Shown here: positions 17,636-27,112 of the stretch, piece after piece
Layout of the letters: each line of letters opens with the position of its first letter
Numbering within the stretch: the first letter of the stretch is position 1
Source of the DNA: Syntrophomonadaceae bacterium
Lineage (GTDB): Bacteria; Bacillota; Syntrophomonadia; Syntrophomonadales; Syntrophomonadaceae
Assembly (NCBI GenBank): GCA_012515055.1
Contig: JAAYZA010000288.1
Coordinates: 1-50,447, forward strand
Reading direction: 5' to 3'
DNA length: 50,447 nt
Notes under the pieces: generated by a model
Seen by the model: only the letters and a program-made list of their open reading frames with translations
What the model was told of the DNA's origin: nothing
Database searches by the model: none
Position numbers and translations under genes: made by a program

Positions 17636-20229
17636 CAATAAACCCTTCTTTCCTGTTTAATATTTTCTAATAATCCTTCCAGAACCCTTCTGGTATTATC
17701 AGCGTGTTCTGCGAATAAAACACTGTCATGTTCACCCTCAAGGTCAATTACTTTGATTGCCTCAGCCATTTGTGACCAGATAGCAATTGACCTGTCCGAA
17801 GATTTGCCCGGGGTGTTTTCAGGTTTTAAATAAATAATTTCCCCGTTATATGGCTTGATTTCATAAATCGATCGGCCGTATCTGATCCAGGATTCTTTGT
17901 CTATATAGCGAAAAACAAGGGGTTTCAACTTAAGAGGCACTGTTTTATACAGCAAGATTTGCAGCCGGTGTTTATAATAATATTTTTTGGTTTTGAAATA
18001 CTGGCCCCATCCCTGTTCATTTAATTCTTTGATATTATTTTTCACCCTGGTTTTAAAAGTAATAGCATCTTCTGTTCCTGGTACTATCGGGTCAAACATA
18101 GCCAGCATCTCTGCCTGCTGATCAGCCAGCCCCAGCTGCCGGGCAGTTTCATAGGCAATGATGCCGCCGACACATTGCCCCGCCAGCAGATAAGGTCCCC
18201 GGGGTTGCATAGCAGCAATAGCCTGAGCATATTCTGCGGCAATCTGCTCAAAAGTCAGAGGATGGGTCCAGTCGGCTCCATGAGGATCAAAACTGATCCC
18301 GTAAAAGGGTCTTTCGGCATCAAAACCCATTGCAATGTTTTTGTAAACTACTGCTTCGCCTTCCGATGCATGTATAAAAAATATGGGAGCCTTTTCGCCT
18401 TCGGTGTTAAAGGGAACGATGAAGGGTATAAATTCTTCCTCTTCCTGGTGGTTAATAATATAATCCGCCAATTTTTCAATACTGCCGTTGCTGAATATCA
18501 ATTTCAGCGGCACCTGCACCCCAAAGTTTTTTTCGATGTTCTCAAACAATACCGCTGTTTTCAAAGAATCTCCCCCCAGTTCAAAAAAACTGTCGGTTAT
18601 GCTGAAATTTCCAGGCGGCAGGATTTTTTTAAATATTTCATAGAGTTTTTCTTCTGTTTCATTGCGGGGCCGGATGATGATTTCATTGTCTCCGGTAAAA
18701 GACTGGGCTTTAATCCCCAGTTCAATGATATTTTCATATAATTTCTTCCGCTGGATTTTACCAGCATCACTTACCGGCAGTTCCTCCAGGACATATAAAA
18801 CGGAAGGCATTTTAAATGCCGTTATTCTTCCCTTTAAAAAACGGCGCAGTTCCTTTAAATAAAGCTGAGCCCCTTCCTTTAAAACTACTGCTGCCCCCAC
18901 TTCTTCCGGACCTTCACCGGCAGGTATAGGAAAAACTGCTGCCTGCTCCACTAAGGGATGGGCACTGATGGCTTCCTCAACTTCATAGGGGGAAACTTTT
19001 TCACCGCCCCTATTAATGATCTCCTTGTACCTGCCGATAATAAATAAATAGCCATCTTCATCTATGTAGCCGCTGTCACCAGTCCGGAACCATTCGCCGT
19101 GGAAGGAGGCCTCATTAACATCAGCTGAATTCTCATAAGCTTTAATCACCTGAGGACCCCGGACAACTATTTCACCCTCTACATTATTACCAATTTCTTG
19201 CCCATTTTCGTCCATAATACTCACATCTGTTATATCAGGGACTCCCGCTGATCCTGCTTTTATCCCCCGGGGGGAATTCTGCGTGCTGCAAATATTACCG
19301 GTCTCAGTCATACCGTAACCCATATAAACCGGTACACCAAAAAGATTTCTCAGCCTCAAGACCAGTTCACTGGTCAAAGGAGCACCACTGGCTCTGATTG
19401 TACGCAGGTTATTATTATTTATTGATTTATTTGTTTTTTCACCGTAATCGGCCAGGGCGTGAAAAATTACCGGGGTACCAAGGATCCAGCTGGGTTTTGA
19501 CACTTCAATCGATTTAAAAATAGTTTCCGGCTGCAGGCTCTCGGCATAAATGACTGTTCCACCTGCAGCCAGGGTTGTTATCGTGTCATTCAGACTTATC
19601 CCTCTGTCTAACGGGAAAGTAAATAACACACTGTCAGCGGAATTCAGCCCCATTTCAATTAATCTCTTTTGTGTTGAAGCAACAATATTTTCCTGCGTAC
19701 GAGGAACAATTTTAGGAATGGAAGTGGTACCGGAAGTATATAATATCATGGCAATATCATCATTCTGAGCCGGGATCAGGGGCTTCGCTGCTGCTGCCTC
19801 ACCGGTCAGCTGATATTTATATTCATTACCGGCTATCGATTTAATCAGTTTAAATACCGGAATGTTTAATTCTCCAGCAATTTTAATACAGATACTATTT
19901 GAAATCCCGGTTAGCAGGTAATCGATTTTCAATAATTCCATATAAAAGCGATATTGCTCTTCTGAAAAATCGGGGCTCAGAGGAACCAGGGCAGCAATAC
20001 TGGAAACAGCCAGTGCGCAGAGGGCCATGTCAATGCCATTATCCATAATAACTGCCACCCTCTGTTTAAGCTCAATTCCCCGGCTGTTTAATTCTTCCGT
20101 TAGAAAGGAAACGGCTTCATGCAATTGATGATATGTAATACTCCGGCCTTCTCCACTGGTCAAAGCCGGGTAATCTGGTCTGTTTTTTATTTGCGGTGCA
20201 ATTAATTGCATTATTCTTCCCTGATCCAT
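17635..20229 (-). CDS. NRPS-like A-T-TE enzyme (copy 1)
   Basis: An 864-residue stand-alone module with three domains and no condensation domain. The adenylation domain (~1-500) has YTSGTTSIPK (A3), GYGMTETG (A5), FRTGDSGYIDEDG (A7), GRYKEIINRGGEKVSPYEVE (A8) and catalytic Lys491 in SDAGKIQRKKL (A10). In the A4 region FDxS is replaced by RGIS, so the aspartate that anchors amino-acid substrates is absent. The carrier domain has the phosphopantetheine Ser555 in FFELGGDSL. The thioesterase (~600-864) has GQCVG with Cys686 where Ser is usual, Asp713 and His834. It would activate a carboxylic acid, load it and release or join it. The A domain closely resembles copy 2, while the carrier resembles copy 3. 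AGGAGT precedes the ATG. Confidence 0.9.
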   Translation of the reverse strand: MDQGRIMQLIAPQIKNRPDYPALTSGEGRSITYHQLHEAVSFLTEELNSRGIELKQRVAVIMDNGIDMALCALAVSSIAALVPLSPDFSEEQYRFYMELLKIDYLLTGISNSICIKIAGELNIPVFKLIKSIAGNEYKYQLTGEAAAAKPLIPAQNDDIAMILYTSGTTSIPKIVPRTQENIVASTQKRLIEMGLNSADSVLFTFPLDRGISLNDTITTLAAGGTVIYAESLQPETIFKSIEVSKPSWILGTPVIFHALADYGEKTNKSINNNNLRTIRASGAPLTSELVLRLRNLFGVPVYMGYGMTETGNICSTQNSPRGIKAGSAGVPDITDVSIMDENGQEIGNNVEGEIVVRGPQVIKAYENSADVNEASFHGEWFRTGDSGYIDEDGYLFIIGRYKEIINRGGEKVSPYEVEEAISAHPLVEQAAVFPIPAGEGPEEVGAAVVLKEGAQLYLKELRRFLKGRITAFKMPSVLYVLEELPVSDAGKIQRKKLYENIIELGIKAQSFTGDNEIIIRPRNETEEKLYEIFKKILPPGNFSITDSFFELGGDSLKTAVLFENIEKNFGVQVPLKLIFSNGSIEKLADYIINHQEEEEFIPFIVPFNTEGEKAPIFFIHASEGEAVVYKNIAMGFDAERPFYGISFDPHGADWTHPLTFEQIAAEYAQAIAAMQPRGPYLLAGQCVGGIIAYETARQLGLADQQAEMLAMFDPIVPGTEDAITFKTRVKNNIKELNEQGWGQYFKTKKYYYKHRLQILLYKTVPLKLKPLVFRYIDKESWIRYGRSIYEIKPYNGEIIYLKPENTPGKSSDRSIAIWSQMAEAIKVIDLEGEHDSVLFAEHADNTRRVLEGLLENIKQERRVY

Positions 20230-20286
20230 AAATAACTCCTGTTTGCTTTTACTTTTTTTGCTCCAGTTTTCAAATTGCTATAATAT

Positions 20287-21306
20287 TTATTCAAGGATCC
20301 CTGCTTCCCGGTAAAACTGTTCAGCGCCGGGATGAAGATCTATCCCCAGATTATTTATCATTTTTTCCGGTGTAATATCCGCCATTGAAGCATGGGTCAT
20401 TTTTATATAATCAAGATTGTCGTGAAAGGCTCTGGTCATTTTATAAACCACCTCATCGGGAGCATTTTTAGGAACTGCTATTATGGTGTTGGTACTCACA
20501 GTATGTAAATCTTCACTCAGAAAATCATAAGTCCCGGCCGGCAGTGTATATTTAAAATATTTTTGCTGGCGGCAAAGCTTATTTACTGCTTCCGGTTCCA
20601 GAGTCAAGAGCACGACCTGCTTGTTTTTAGATATTTCCTGAATGGTAGGGGTAGGAACAATAGCCCCGGCAACCATCATGTCGATTCTTTTATCCGCCAG
20701 CATCTGGGCGGAATTATCTATGTTTTGATAAACGATTTCACAGCCCCAGCCCTCAATATCTTTTACTGTCAGACCGTAAACAGCCAATAATTCTTCCATG
20801 AATTGAGCAGAAGCTCCCCCTGTCATACCAACAGAAATCCTCAAACTCTTTTTATTAACTATAAAATCTTCAAAAGAGCTGGGCCCTGATTTGGCATTGA
20901 CAGCAATCTGGTAAACAGTAGGCATCAAATAGGTTACAGAAGCCAGGTTATCCATTTTTTCATCATAGGGGGCCTCACCGCTTAAGGCCGATAATGCCAT
21001 ATAGGTGTCGGTCATGCAGGCATCAGCTTCATTATTGTTGATGCGGGTTATATTGGTACCAAAATTACCGGGGACAACAGTAATTACTGAATCAGGATAG
21101 CTTTTATTGATACATTCAGCCAGACCATTGACAATAATCAGACCGGGCCCATTGGGAGAAGTCCCCAGAAGAGTTAGATTCATTTCAGACGGTTGTGTTT
21201 TTGTATCTTCCCGCCCTTCATTATCAAATTGTTTTGAACATCCAAATGACGGAACCAATGCTGCGACAAGAAAAATAACCATAATACTTTTAAAAAAGTT
21301 ATTCAT
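20287..21306 (-). CDS. TAXI-family TRAP transporter solute-binding lipoprotein (copy 2)
   Basis: A 339-residue TAXI solute-binding protein with lipobox PSFGC after a hydrophobic signal. It shares with copies 1 and 3 the blocks AECINKSYPDSVITVVPGN, TNITRINNNEADA, the MLADKRID block and the end block LHPGAEQFYREAGIL. It lies 26 bases downstream of the fused TRAP permease gene, making this the most likely cognate binding protein of the transporter. GGGAGG precedes the ATG by 9 bases. The ligand cannot be read from the sequence. TAXI proteins whose ligands are known bind dicarboxylates or amino acids such as glutamate, but the family is poorly characterised. Confidence 0.92.
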   Translation of the reverse strand: MNNFFKSIMVIFLVAALVPSFGCSKQFDNEGREDTKTQPSEMNLTLLGTSPNGPGLIIVNGLAECINKSYPDSVITVVPGNFGTNITRINNNEADACMTDTYMALSALSGEAPYDEKMDNLASVTYLMPTVYQIAVNAKSGPSSFEDFIVNKKSLRISVGMTGGASAQFMEELLAVYGLTVKDIEGWGCEIVYQNIDNSAQMLADKRIDMMVAGAIVPTPTIQEISKNKQVVLLTLEPEAVNKLCRQQKYFKYTLPAGTYDFLSEDLHTVSTNTIIAVPKNAPDEVVYKMTRAFHDNLDYIKMTHASMADITPEKMINNLGIDLHPGAEQFYREAGILE

Positions 21307-21332
21307 TTTTTATAGGCCTCCCTCAAATTTAT

Positions 21333-23255
21333 TTAAATGGTTTTGGCGTTCCGCAGCCAGTAATTTATAAGGAAAATCACTGCTATTGAAGCCATAATCA
21401 GATAAATATTTCCTGTCAGCAGGGTTATTCCGGCAATTACCACCAGTAATCTCGAAACCATTGGCATCTCTTTATTAAACCACCAGCCTTCCAGGCCCAT
21501 TGCAATAAGGGCCACGGCAGCAATTCCAAGCAGCAGAGCAATTATGATTTCCGCCAGGGGTGCCTGCAGTAATAAAGCTGGCCAGTAGACAAAAATAAAG
21601 GGCAAAACATAGGCCACAATGGCCATGCGCATTGACATAAAACCAATTTTCATGGGAGGCTCTCCCGCTATACTGGCTGCAGCAAAAGCTGTTACGGCAA
21701 CCGGCGGTGTAATAGTAGCCATCGCTGCGTAGAACAAAATAAACATATGGGCAGCTAATGGTGTTACTCCTAATTTTATCATCACCGGTGCAGCAACAAC
21801 AGCCGTAAGTAAATAAGCGGTACTTATATTCATGGCCAGTCCTAAAAACACGCTTAAGATCATAACCAGTAAGAGGGTCATTATCAATGAGGAATCAGAA
21901 AAGGCCATCAATGCTGAACTGATTTTTCCTCCGATTCCGGTGAGGTTAAACACTCCGATCATTATTCCACAGGAAGCCATTGTCGTTACGATCATTATTC
22001 CTTTTTCAACACCATCGGCCAGAGCCTCAGCTATCATCTTTAGATTCATACGGTTGGCAGGATTCAATATGCCAATTAAAACAATCAGACCTATTGACTC
22101 CAGTCCCACCCTTGATATACTGGCAGCTGTCAGCATTAGCCTGAGTACCAGATATATTATTGGAATAAAAAAGGGCAGTCCCCTTTTTACTGTTTCCCAT
22201 AAAGGAGGTATTTCGCTGCGGGACATACCCTGCAAACCAGTTTTACGCGCCCGGAAATCAATGGTGAAATACAGGGCCAGGAAATATAGCAAAGCGGGCA
22301 AAAATGCTGCCACTGCCACCTGGGCATAGGGAATCCCTATGACTTCCGCCATAACGAAAGCTACCGACCCCATTACCGGGGGCATTAATATGCCTCCGGC
22401 AGAGGCACAGGTCTCGACTGAGGCGGCAAAATCACCGGAGTAACCTGATTTTTTCATCATAGGTATAGTAATAACACCAACTGTGGAAGCATTAGCCACC
22501 GGACTGCCGGAAATCATGCCAAATAGTCCTGATGCCAGTATGGCTATTTTGGCCAATCCCCCCCGGCTCCAGCCGGCAATTGCTGCAGCAAAATCAAATA
22601 AAAAGGCTCCTGCTCCCGAATACAATAGAAAAGCACCGAATATAACAAAAAGTATTACTTCATTGGTGGCCACCCCCATTATATTTCCCCAGATCCCATC
22701 AGTGGTAAGAAATAATTCTTCTATTATGTGTGCACCGCTGAAACCTTTATGACCAAATCGCCCGGTTATATATGGACCAGCCCAGAGATAACCCAGTGAT
22801 ATAATGCTGAGGAGTGACAGCCAGGGTCCTATTACTCTCCTGGTCCCTTCCAGTAATAATAATATAGTCAGAATACCCATTATTATATCCAGGGTATAAA
22901 CTGTATCAACAAAAACGAATCTATGTACCAGGCGATCCAGATTAAGGAATATATAGATGCTCACTGTAATCGATAATAATGCTAAAACCCAGTCATACCA
23001 GGGAATACGATTTCTGGTATCAGTGCCGGGCATGGTGTAGGTCATAAAAGTTAGAGCAAAGAAAAGCCCAAAACTGAGACTGCGATGGAAAATAGGCTGG
23101 GGGTAATATATTATCGCCCAGAAAATATAGATAGCGGCGAAAAAGCCGATGGCTTTATGAAGCTTTCCCGGGAAACCGGTTAAAATCCTCCGCTTACCTT
23201 CCCCCCACAGATTACTATTGATCTTTTTTATAATATCTGGTTTTATTTGGTGCAA
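21333..23255 (-). CDS. TRAP transporter fused permease subunit (DctQM type)
   Basis: A 640-residue integral membrane protein in which the small (DctQ) and large (DctM) TRAP subunits are fused, the arrangement normally paired with TAXI binding proteins. Many hydrophobic segments are visible, with the DctM signatures GLFGMISGSPVANASTVGVITIP, ETCASAGGILMPPVMGSVAF and the second-half repeat MNISTAYLLTAVVAAP plus ATITPPVAVTAFAAASIAG. TRAP permeases use a sodium or proton gradient for import. The apparent start is the TTG at 23255, with a weak GGCAGG site; no better in-frame ATG exists. It is the only permease in the cluster and lies between the copy 2 A-T-TE gene and binding protein copy 2, with gaps of about 20-26 bases. 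Confidence 0.95.
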   Translation of the reverse strand: MHQIKPDIIKKINSNLWGEGKRRILTGFPGKLHKAIGFFAAIYIFWAIIYYPQPIFHRSLSFGLFFALTFMTYTMPGTDTRNRIPWYDWVLALLSITVSIYIFLNLDRLVHRFVFVDTVYTLDIIMGILTILLLLEGTRRVIGPWLSLLSIISLGYLWAGPYITGRFGHKGFSGAHIIEELFLTTDGIWGNIMGVATNEVILFVIFGAFLLYSGAGAFLFDFAAAIAGWSRGGLAKIAILASGLFGMISGSPVANASTVGVITIPMMKKSGYSGDFAASVETCASAGGILMPPVMGSVAFVMAEVIGIPYAQVAVAAFLPALLYFLALYFTIDFRARKTGLQGMSRSEIPPLWETVKRGLPFFIPIIYLVLRLMLTAASISRVGLESIGLIVLIGILNPANRMNLKMIAEALADGVEKGIMIVTTMASCGIMIGVFNLTGIGGKISSALMAFSDSSLIMTLLLVMILSVFLGLAMNISTAYLLTAVVAAPVMIKLGVTPLAAHMFILFYAAMATITPPVAVTAFAAASIAGEPPMKIGFMSMRMAIVAYVLPFIFVYWPALLLQAPLAEIIIALLLGIAAVALIAMGLEGWWFNKEMPMVSRLLVVIAGITLLTGNIYLIMASIAVIFLINYWLRNAKTI

Positions 23256-23275
23256 ATGATTATACCTGCCTGACT

Positions 23276-25852
23276 TTAATTAGTTTCTATGATGGCTTTA
23301 TAAAGCTGTTCTTTGGTAAATTCAGCATTTTGTGCAGAAAACATGGAACCATGATCCCCTTTTAATACCACCACTTCCATTTGATCATTCATCCTATGCC
23401 ATAGTTCAATGGATAAATCCGAAGAAGGAGACGCTATTTCCGGTTTAAAGTAAATGACATTGCCCTGATAGGGTTTGATTTGATATCGCCTCCTGGCAAA
23501 TCTTAAAAGTCCTTCCCGGTTTAAATAATTAATAATAGCTTTTTGCAGGATAACAGGACTGTTTTTATAAGCAAAATAAGATCCATCAACCATGAAATAA
23601 ATTTTAATTCTGCGGGCTTTCAAGCGCAAATAGGAAAATAAATTAAAATCCCTGGGAAAACCATTGTTCTTTTCCTGGCGATTACCTGTTCTTTCCCGGG
23701 CACTTATAATAGTGTCAAATAATGCTAACAGCTGAACTTCTTCCCCTTCTTGTTTAATTTGCTGAGCAATTTCATAAGCCAGTACCCCACCCAGGCAATG
23801 CCCGGCCAGGATATAGGGACCGACGGCCTGGACGGAACGGATATCCTTTTTGTATTCTGCCGCAATCTGCTCAAAGTCCAGGGGATGCCGCCATTTATAA
23901 GCTTCCTGATTAAACTGGAAGCTGTAAAAAGGCTGGTCAGCTCCAAGGTGATTGGCCAGATTCATACAAACAGTCGGCGTGCCGTCAGCGGCATGAACAA
24001 AAAATATGGGTCTTTGCTCTCCCTCCGTGTGATAAGGAACCAGGAACCTCTTGATTCCCTCACAACCCTGGTTTTCTTTTAAATATTCTGCCAGATCCTC
24101 TATGCTGCTGTTTTTTATTATATAGGTAAGAGGAATCTGGCGGTGGAAGGTTTTAAATATATTCTCAAATAGGATCACCGCTTTTAAGGAATCCCCCCCC
24201 AGCTCAAAAAATGTATCATCAACACTTATTTGTTTCACTGGCAGAATCTTCCTGAATATCTGGTAAAGTATTTTTTCATTTTCATTGCGGGGCAGAATGA
24301 TGGGCTCATCATTTCCTGCTAATGGCTGGGGTTTTATTCCTATTTTAGTTATATGTTCATATAGTTTCTTCCGCTGGACTTTGCCGGCATCACTTATTGG
24401 GATCTCCTCCAACACATATAAAACTGAAGGCATTTTAAATGCTGTTATTCTTCCGTTTAAAAAGCGGCGCAATTCCTTTAAATAAAGGCCGGTCCCTGCC
24501 TTTAAAACTATTGCTGCCCCTACTTCTTCCAGGCCTTCACCAGCAGGTACTGGAAAAACTGCTGTCTGCTTCACTGAGGGATGAGCACTGATGGCCTCTT
24601 CAACCTCATAGGGGGAAACTTTCTCTCCGCCCCGATTGATGATTTCCTTGTACCTGCCGACAATAAACAAATATCCCTCTTCATCTATATAACCGCTGTC
24701 ACCGGTCCGGAACCATTCGCCGTGGAATGACGCCTCATTAACATCAGCTGAATTTTCATAAGCTTTTATCACCTGGGGACCCCGGACAACTATTTCACCT
24801 TCCACATTATTACCCAACTGCCGTCCCTTTTCATCCATAATGCTGACATCTATATTATCAGGTACACCCGCTGATCCTGCTTTTATCCCCTGGGGAGAAT
24901 TCTGCGTACTGGAAATATTACCGGTTTCAGTCATGCCGTAACCCATATAAACCGGCACACAAAAAAGTCTTTCCATCCTCATTGCCATTTCACTGGTCAA
25001 AGGAGCACCACTGGATCTGATTTTTTGCAGGTTATTATTATCTATTGATTTATTTGTTTTTTCGCCATAATCGGCCAGGGATTGAAAAAGTACCGGGGTA
25101 CCCAGAAGCCAGCTGGGTTTTGTCTCTTCCATCAATTTAAAAATAGTTTCCGACTGCAGACTCTCGGCATAAATAACTGTTCCTCCGGCAGCCAGGGCCA
25201 TTATCGTATCATTCAGACTTATCCCTCTGTATACCGGAAAAGTAAACAGCAATCTATCAGCAGGATTCAATCCCATTTCCAGTTTTCTTTTTTGTGTTGA
25301 AGCAACTATATTTTCCTGCGTACGAGGAACAATTTTAGGGATGGAAGTAGTGCCGGAAGTATATAATATCATGGCAATATCATCATTATCAGCCGGGATC
25401 ACAGGCTTCACTGCTGTTGTCCCACCCGTCAGCTGGTATTTATTTTCATTACCGGAACCTGATTTAATCAGATAAAATACCGGTATATTTAAATCTTCAG
25501 CAATTTTAATACAGATATTATCAGATATACCGGTGAGCAGAAAATCAATTTTTAACAGCTCCATATAAAAGCGATATTGCTCTGCTGAAAAATCTGGACT
25601 CAGAGGAACCAGGACAGCGATACTGGTAACAGCCAGTGAATAAAAAGCCATGTCAATGCCATTATCCGCGATAACTGCCACCCTCTGACTAAGCTCTATC
25701 CCCCGGCTGTTTAATTCTTCCGTTATAAATGTTACTGTTTCATATAATTGGCGATATGTAATACTCCGGCCATTTCCTTCGATCAAAGCCGCAGAATCAG
25801 GTCTGTCTTTTATATGAGGCTCAATTAGCTCCATTATCCGTCCATATATCAT
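23276..25852 (-). CDS. NRPS-like A-T-TE enzyme (copy 2)
   Basis: An 858-residue paralogue of copy 1 with the same A-T-TE order. The A domain keeps YTSGTTSIPK, GYGMTETGN, FRTGDSGYIDEEG and the A10 lysine in SDAGKVQRKKL, and also has RGIS in place of FDxS. The carrier serine is in FFELGGDSLKAV. The thioesterase nucleophile motif is GHCLGG, again Cys for Ser, with Asp in ALFDT and His in KGDHGSMF. The A domain is nearly the same as copy 1 even at the DNA level. The carrier and thioesterase are clearly different, with a longer basic insertion around LRLKARRIKIYF. GGGAGG precedes the ATG. The TRAP permease gene follows after 20 bases. Confidence 0.9.
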   Translation of the reverse strand: MIYGRIMELIEPHIKDRPDSAALIEGNGRSITYRQLYETVTFITEELNSRGIELSQRVAVIADNGIDMAFYSLAVTSIAVLVPLSPDFSAEQYRFYMELLKIDFLLTGISDNICIKIAEDLNIPVFYLIKSGSGNENKYQLTGGTTAVKPVIPADNDDIAMILYTSGTTSIPKIVPRTQENIVASTQKRKLEMGLNPADRLLFTFPVYRGISLNDTIMALAAGGTVIYAESLQSETIFKLMEETKPSWLLGTPVLFQSLADYGEKTNKSIDNNNLQKIRSSGAPLTSEMAMRMERLFCVPVYMGYGMTETGNISSTQNSPQGIKAGSAGVPDNIDVSIMDEKGRQLGNNVEGEIVVRGPQVIKAYENSADVNEASFHGEWFRTGDSGYIDEEGYLFIVGRYKEIINRGGEKVSPYEVEEAISAHPSVKQTAVFPVPAGEGLEEVGAAIVLKAGTGLYLKELRRFLNGRITAFKMPSVLYVLEEIPISDAGKVQRKKLYEHITKIGIKPQPLAGNDEPIILPRNENEKILYQIFRKILPVKQISVDDTFFELGGDSLKAVILFENIFKTFHRQIPLTYIIKNSSIEDLAEYLKENQGCEGIKRFLVPYHTEGEQRPIFFVHAADGTPTVCMNLANHLGADQPFYSFQFNQEAYKWRHPLDFEQIAAEYKKDIRSVQAVGPYILAGHCLGGVLAYEIAQQIKQEGEEVQLLALFDTIISARERTGNRQEKNNGFPRDFNLFSYLRLKARRIKIYFMVDGSYFAYKNSPVILQKAIINYLNREGLLRFARRRYQIKPYQGNVIYFKPEIASPSSDLSIELWHRMNDQMEVVVLKGDHGSMFSAQNAEFTKEQLYKAIIETN

Positions 25853-25919
25853 AAATACCTCCCGTTTTCTGTATTATTGCAATGTTTGTGTTGCATTTTG
25901 TATATAAAATCTTCTCCTG

Positions 25920-27059
25920 TCATCTGTTTTCATCAAATCTTTCCCGGTGAAACTGGATGGTCCTATCCAAAAAAGCCCCGGCTCTTTCCTTAAAATCCGC
26001 TGCAATTATGGTCTTGCCCAGCAAGTTTTCCAGGGCTAAAAAGCTGACCAATGATTCCATATTATAATTCTTTTCACCGTCATTAAAAAGCAGGGCCTCA
26101 GATACCTTTTCCCCATCAAATTTGGACAGGATTTCCCTTAATCCATCAGGCCGTCTTAAACCCAGCAGCATCACAGCGGGGTCATACCAGATGCTGCGCT
26201 GGTCATTGGCTTCCCAGTCTAAAATATAGACCTCTCCCTGCTTATCAACCATAATATTTGCCGGATGAAAATCACAATGAGCCCGGACGACAGGTACCAT
26301 TTTATTTAACTGTTGTGCTTTTTCACTATATTGACCGGCAATCTGTTTGTACACATTCCTGCAATCCGGATCCACTGATAACTCTTCCAAATTATTTGCA
26401 ATCCTTCTGCATAATTCATCAGAATATTCCCGAGGGTCTTTAAAAACCAGAGTATCCTTTGCCAGTGCTTTAATACAGTCCAGAGACTGACTTAAAAGGG
26501 TATTATAATCACTGCTGTTTTCATATAAAGATAGTAACTTTCCTTTTATAAATGTTTCCCGGTACCAATCCTCACCATATTCGATCAAATTCGGCAGAAA
26601 ACTATAATCATGGTTTTTGCGGAACTCCAAAAGGTTTTTAAAACTCTGCCGGGGCTGACTGTTTTTTTGTACACTGGTAACAGTTGCATCACTGAAATCT
26701 AATAAATACAAGGCCCTTTTTCTTATAAGAAACATCCAGTGTTTTTCTTCCTGGCTAATGCCGGTTATGTCCATTGAACCTGCTGCCAGCAATCCAAAAG
26801 AATTAAGATAAGCGCGCCTGGCTATTTTCCTGCCGACTATCCGGTGTATTCCTCCCCGGGTATCATAATGTGACAGTGCATAGTCATTAACAGCAGCAGA
26901 GGGTTTACGGGGAGCAATAATGCTCAGGCGGGGATAAAAACACCACTTCCCCTGCCTCGGGTTGTTAAAACCCTGTATTTCTACATCGATTCCCCTGTTA
27001 TAAAACAGCCTTTCTATCAATGCTTTATTTTCCTGCATAAACCTGTTCTTTTTCAACAT
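25920..27059 (-). CDS. aminoglycoside-phosphotransferase-fold small-molecule kinase
   Basis: A 379-residue protein of the APH/choline kinase/homoserine kinase superfamily. The catalytic loop HCDFHPANIMVD (Brenner motif, catalytic Asp and Mg-binding Asn) and the metal-binding VYILDWEA lie near residues 260-285. The N-terminal ~100 residues lack an obvious nucleotide-binding glycine loop, which is often weak in this fold. It is placed between two A-T-TE genes, 54 and 67 bases from its neighbours, on the same strand. Three uses fit: phosphorylation of the transported acid, of the enzyme product, or self-protection. The sequence does not decide between them. AGGAGT lies before the ATG. Confidence 0.8.
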   Translation of the reverse strand: MLKKNRFMQENKALIERLFYNRGIDVEIQGFNNPRQGKWCFYPRLSIIAPRKPSAAVNDYALSHYDTRGGIHRIVGRKIARRAYLNSFGLLAAGSMDITGISQEEKHWMFLIRKRALYLLDFSDATVTSVQKNSQPRQSFKNLLEFRKNHDYSFLPNLIEYGEDWYRETFIKGKLLSLYENSSDYNTLLSQSLDCIKALAKDTLVFKDPREYSDELCRRIANNLEELSVDPDCRNVYKQIAGQYSEKAQQLNKMVPVVRAHCDFHPANIMVDKQGEVYILDWEANDQRSIWYDPAVMLLGLRRPDGLREILSKFDGEKVSEALLFNDGEKNYNMESLVSFLALENLLGKTIIAADFKERAGAFLDRTIQFHRERFDENR

Positions 27060-27112
27060 TTATAACTCCTGAAGTATAAATATTTCATATATTGCAATAG
27101 TTAAATTATGTT

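Noticed and set aside
18175-18741. 188-codon frame opposite A-T-TE copy 1
   Set aside because: Antisense shadow of the thioesterase and carrier region, without its own start signals or family motifs.
21832-22329. 165-codon frame opposite the TRAP permease
   Set aside because: Shadow frame with low-complexity hydrophobic composition mirroring the membrane protein; not a gene.
25920-27059. Antibiotic resistance gene
   Set aside because: The APH fold covers many metabolic kinases. Nothing links this protein to aminoglycosides, and it is embedded in a biosynthetic-type run.
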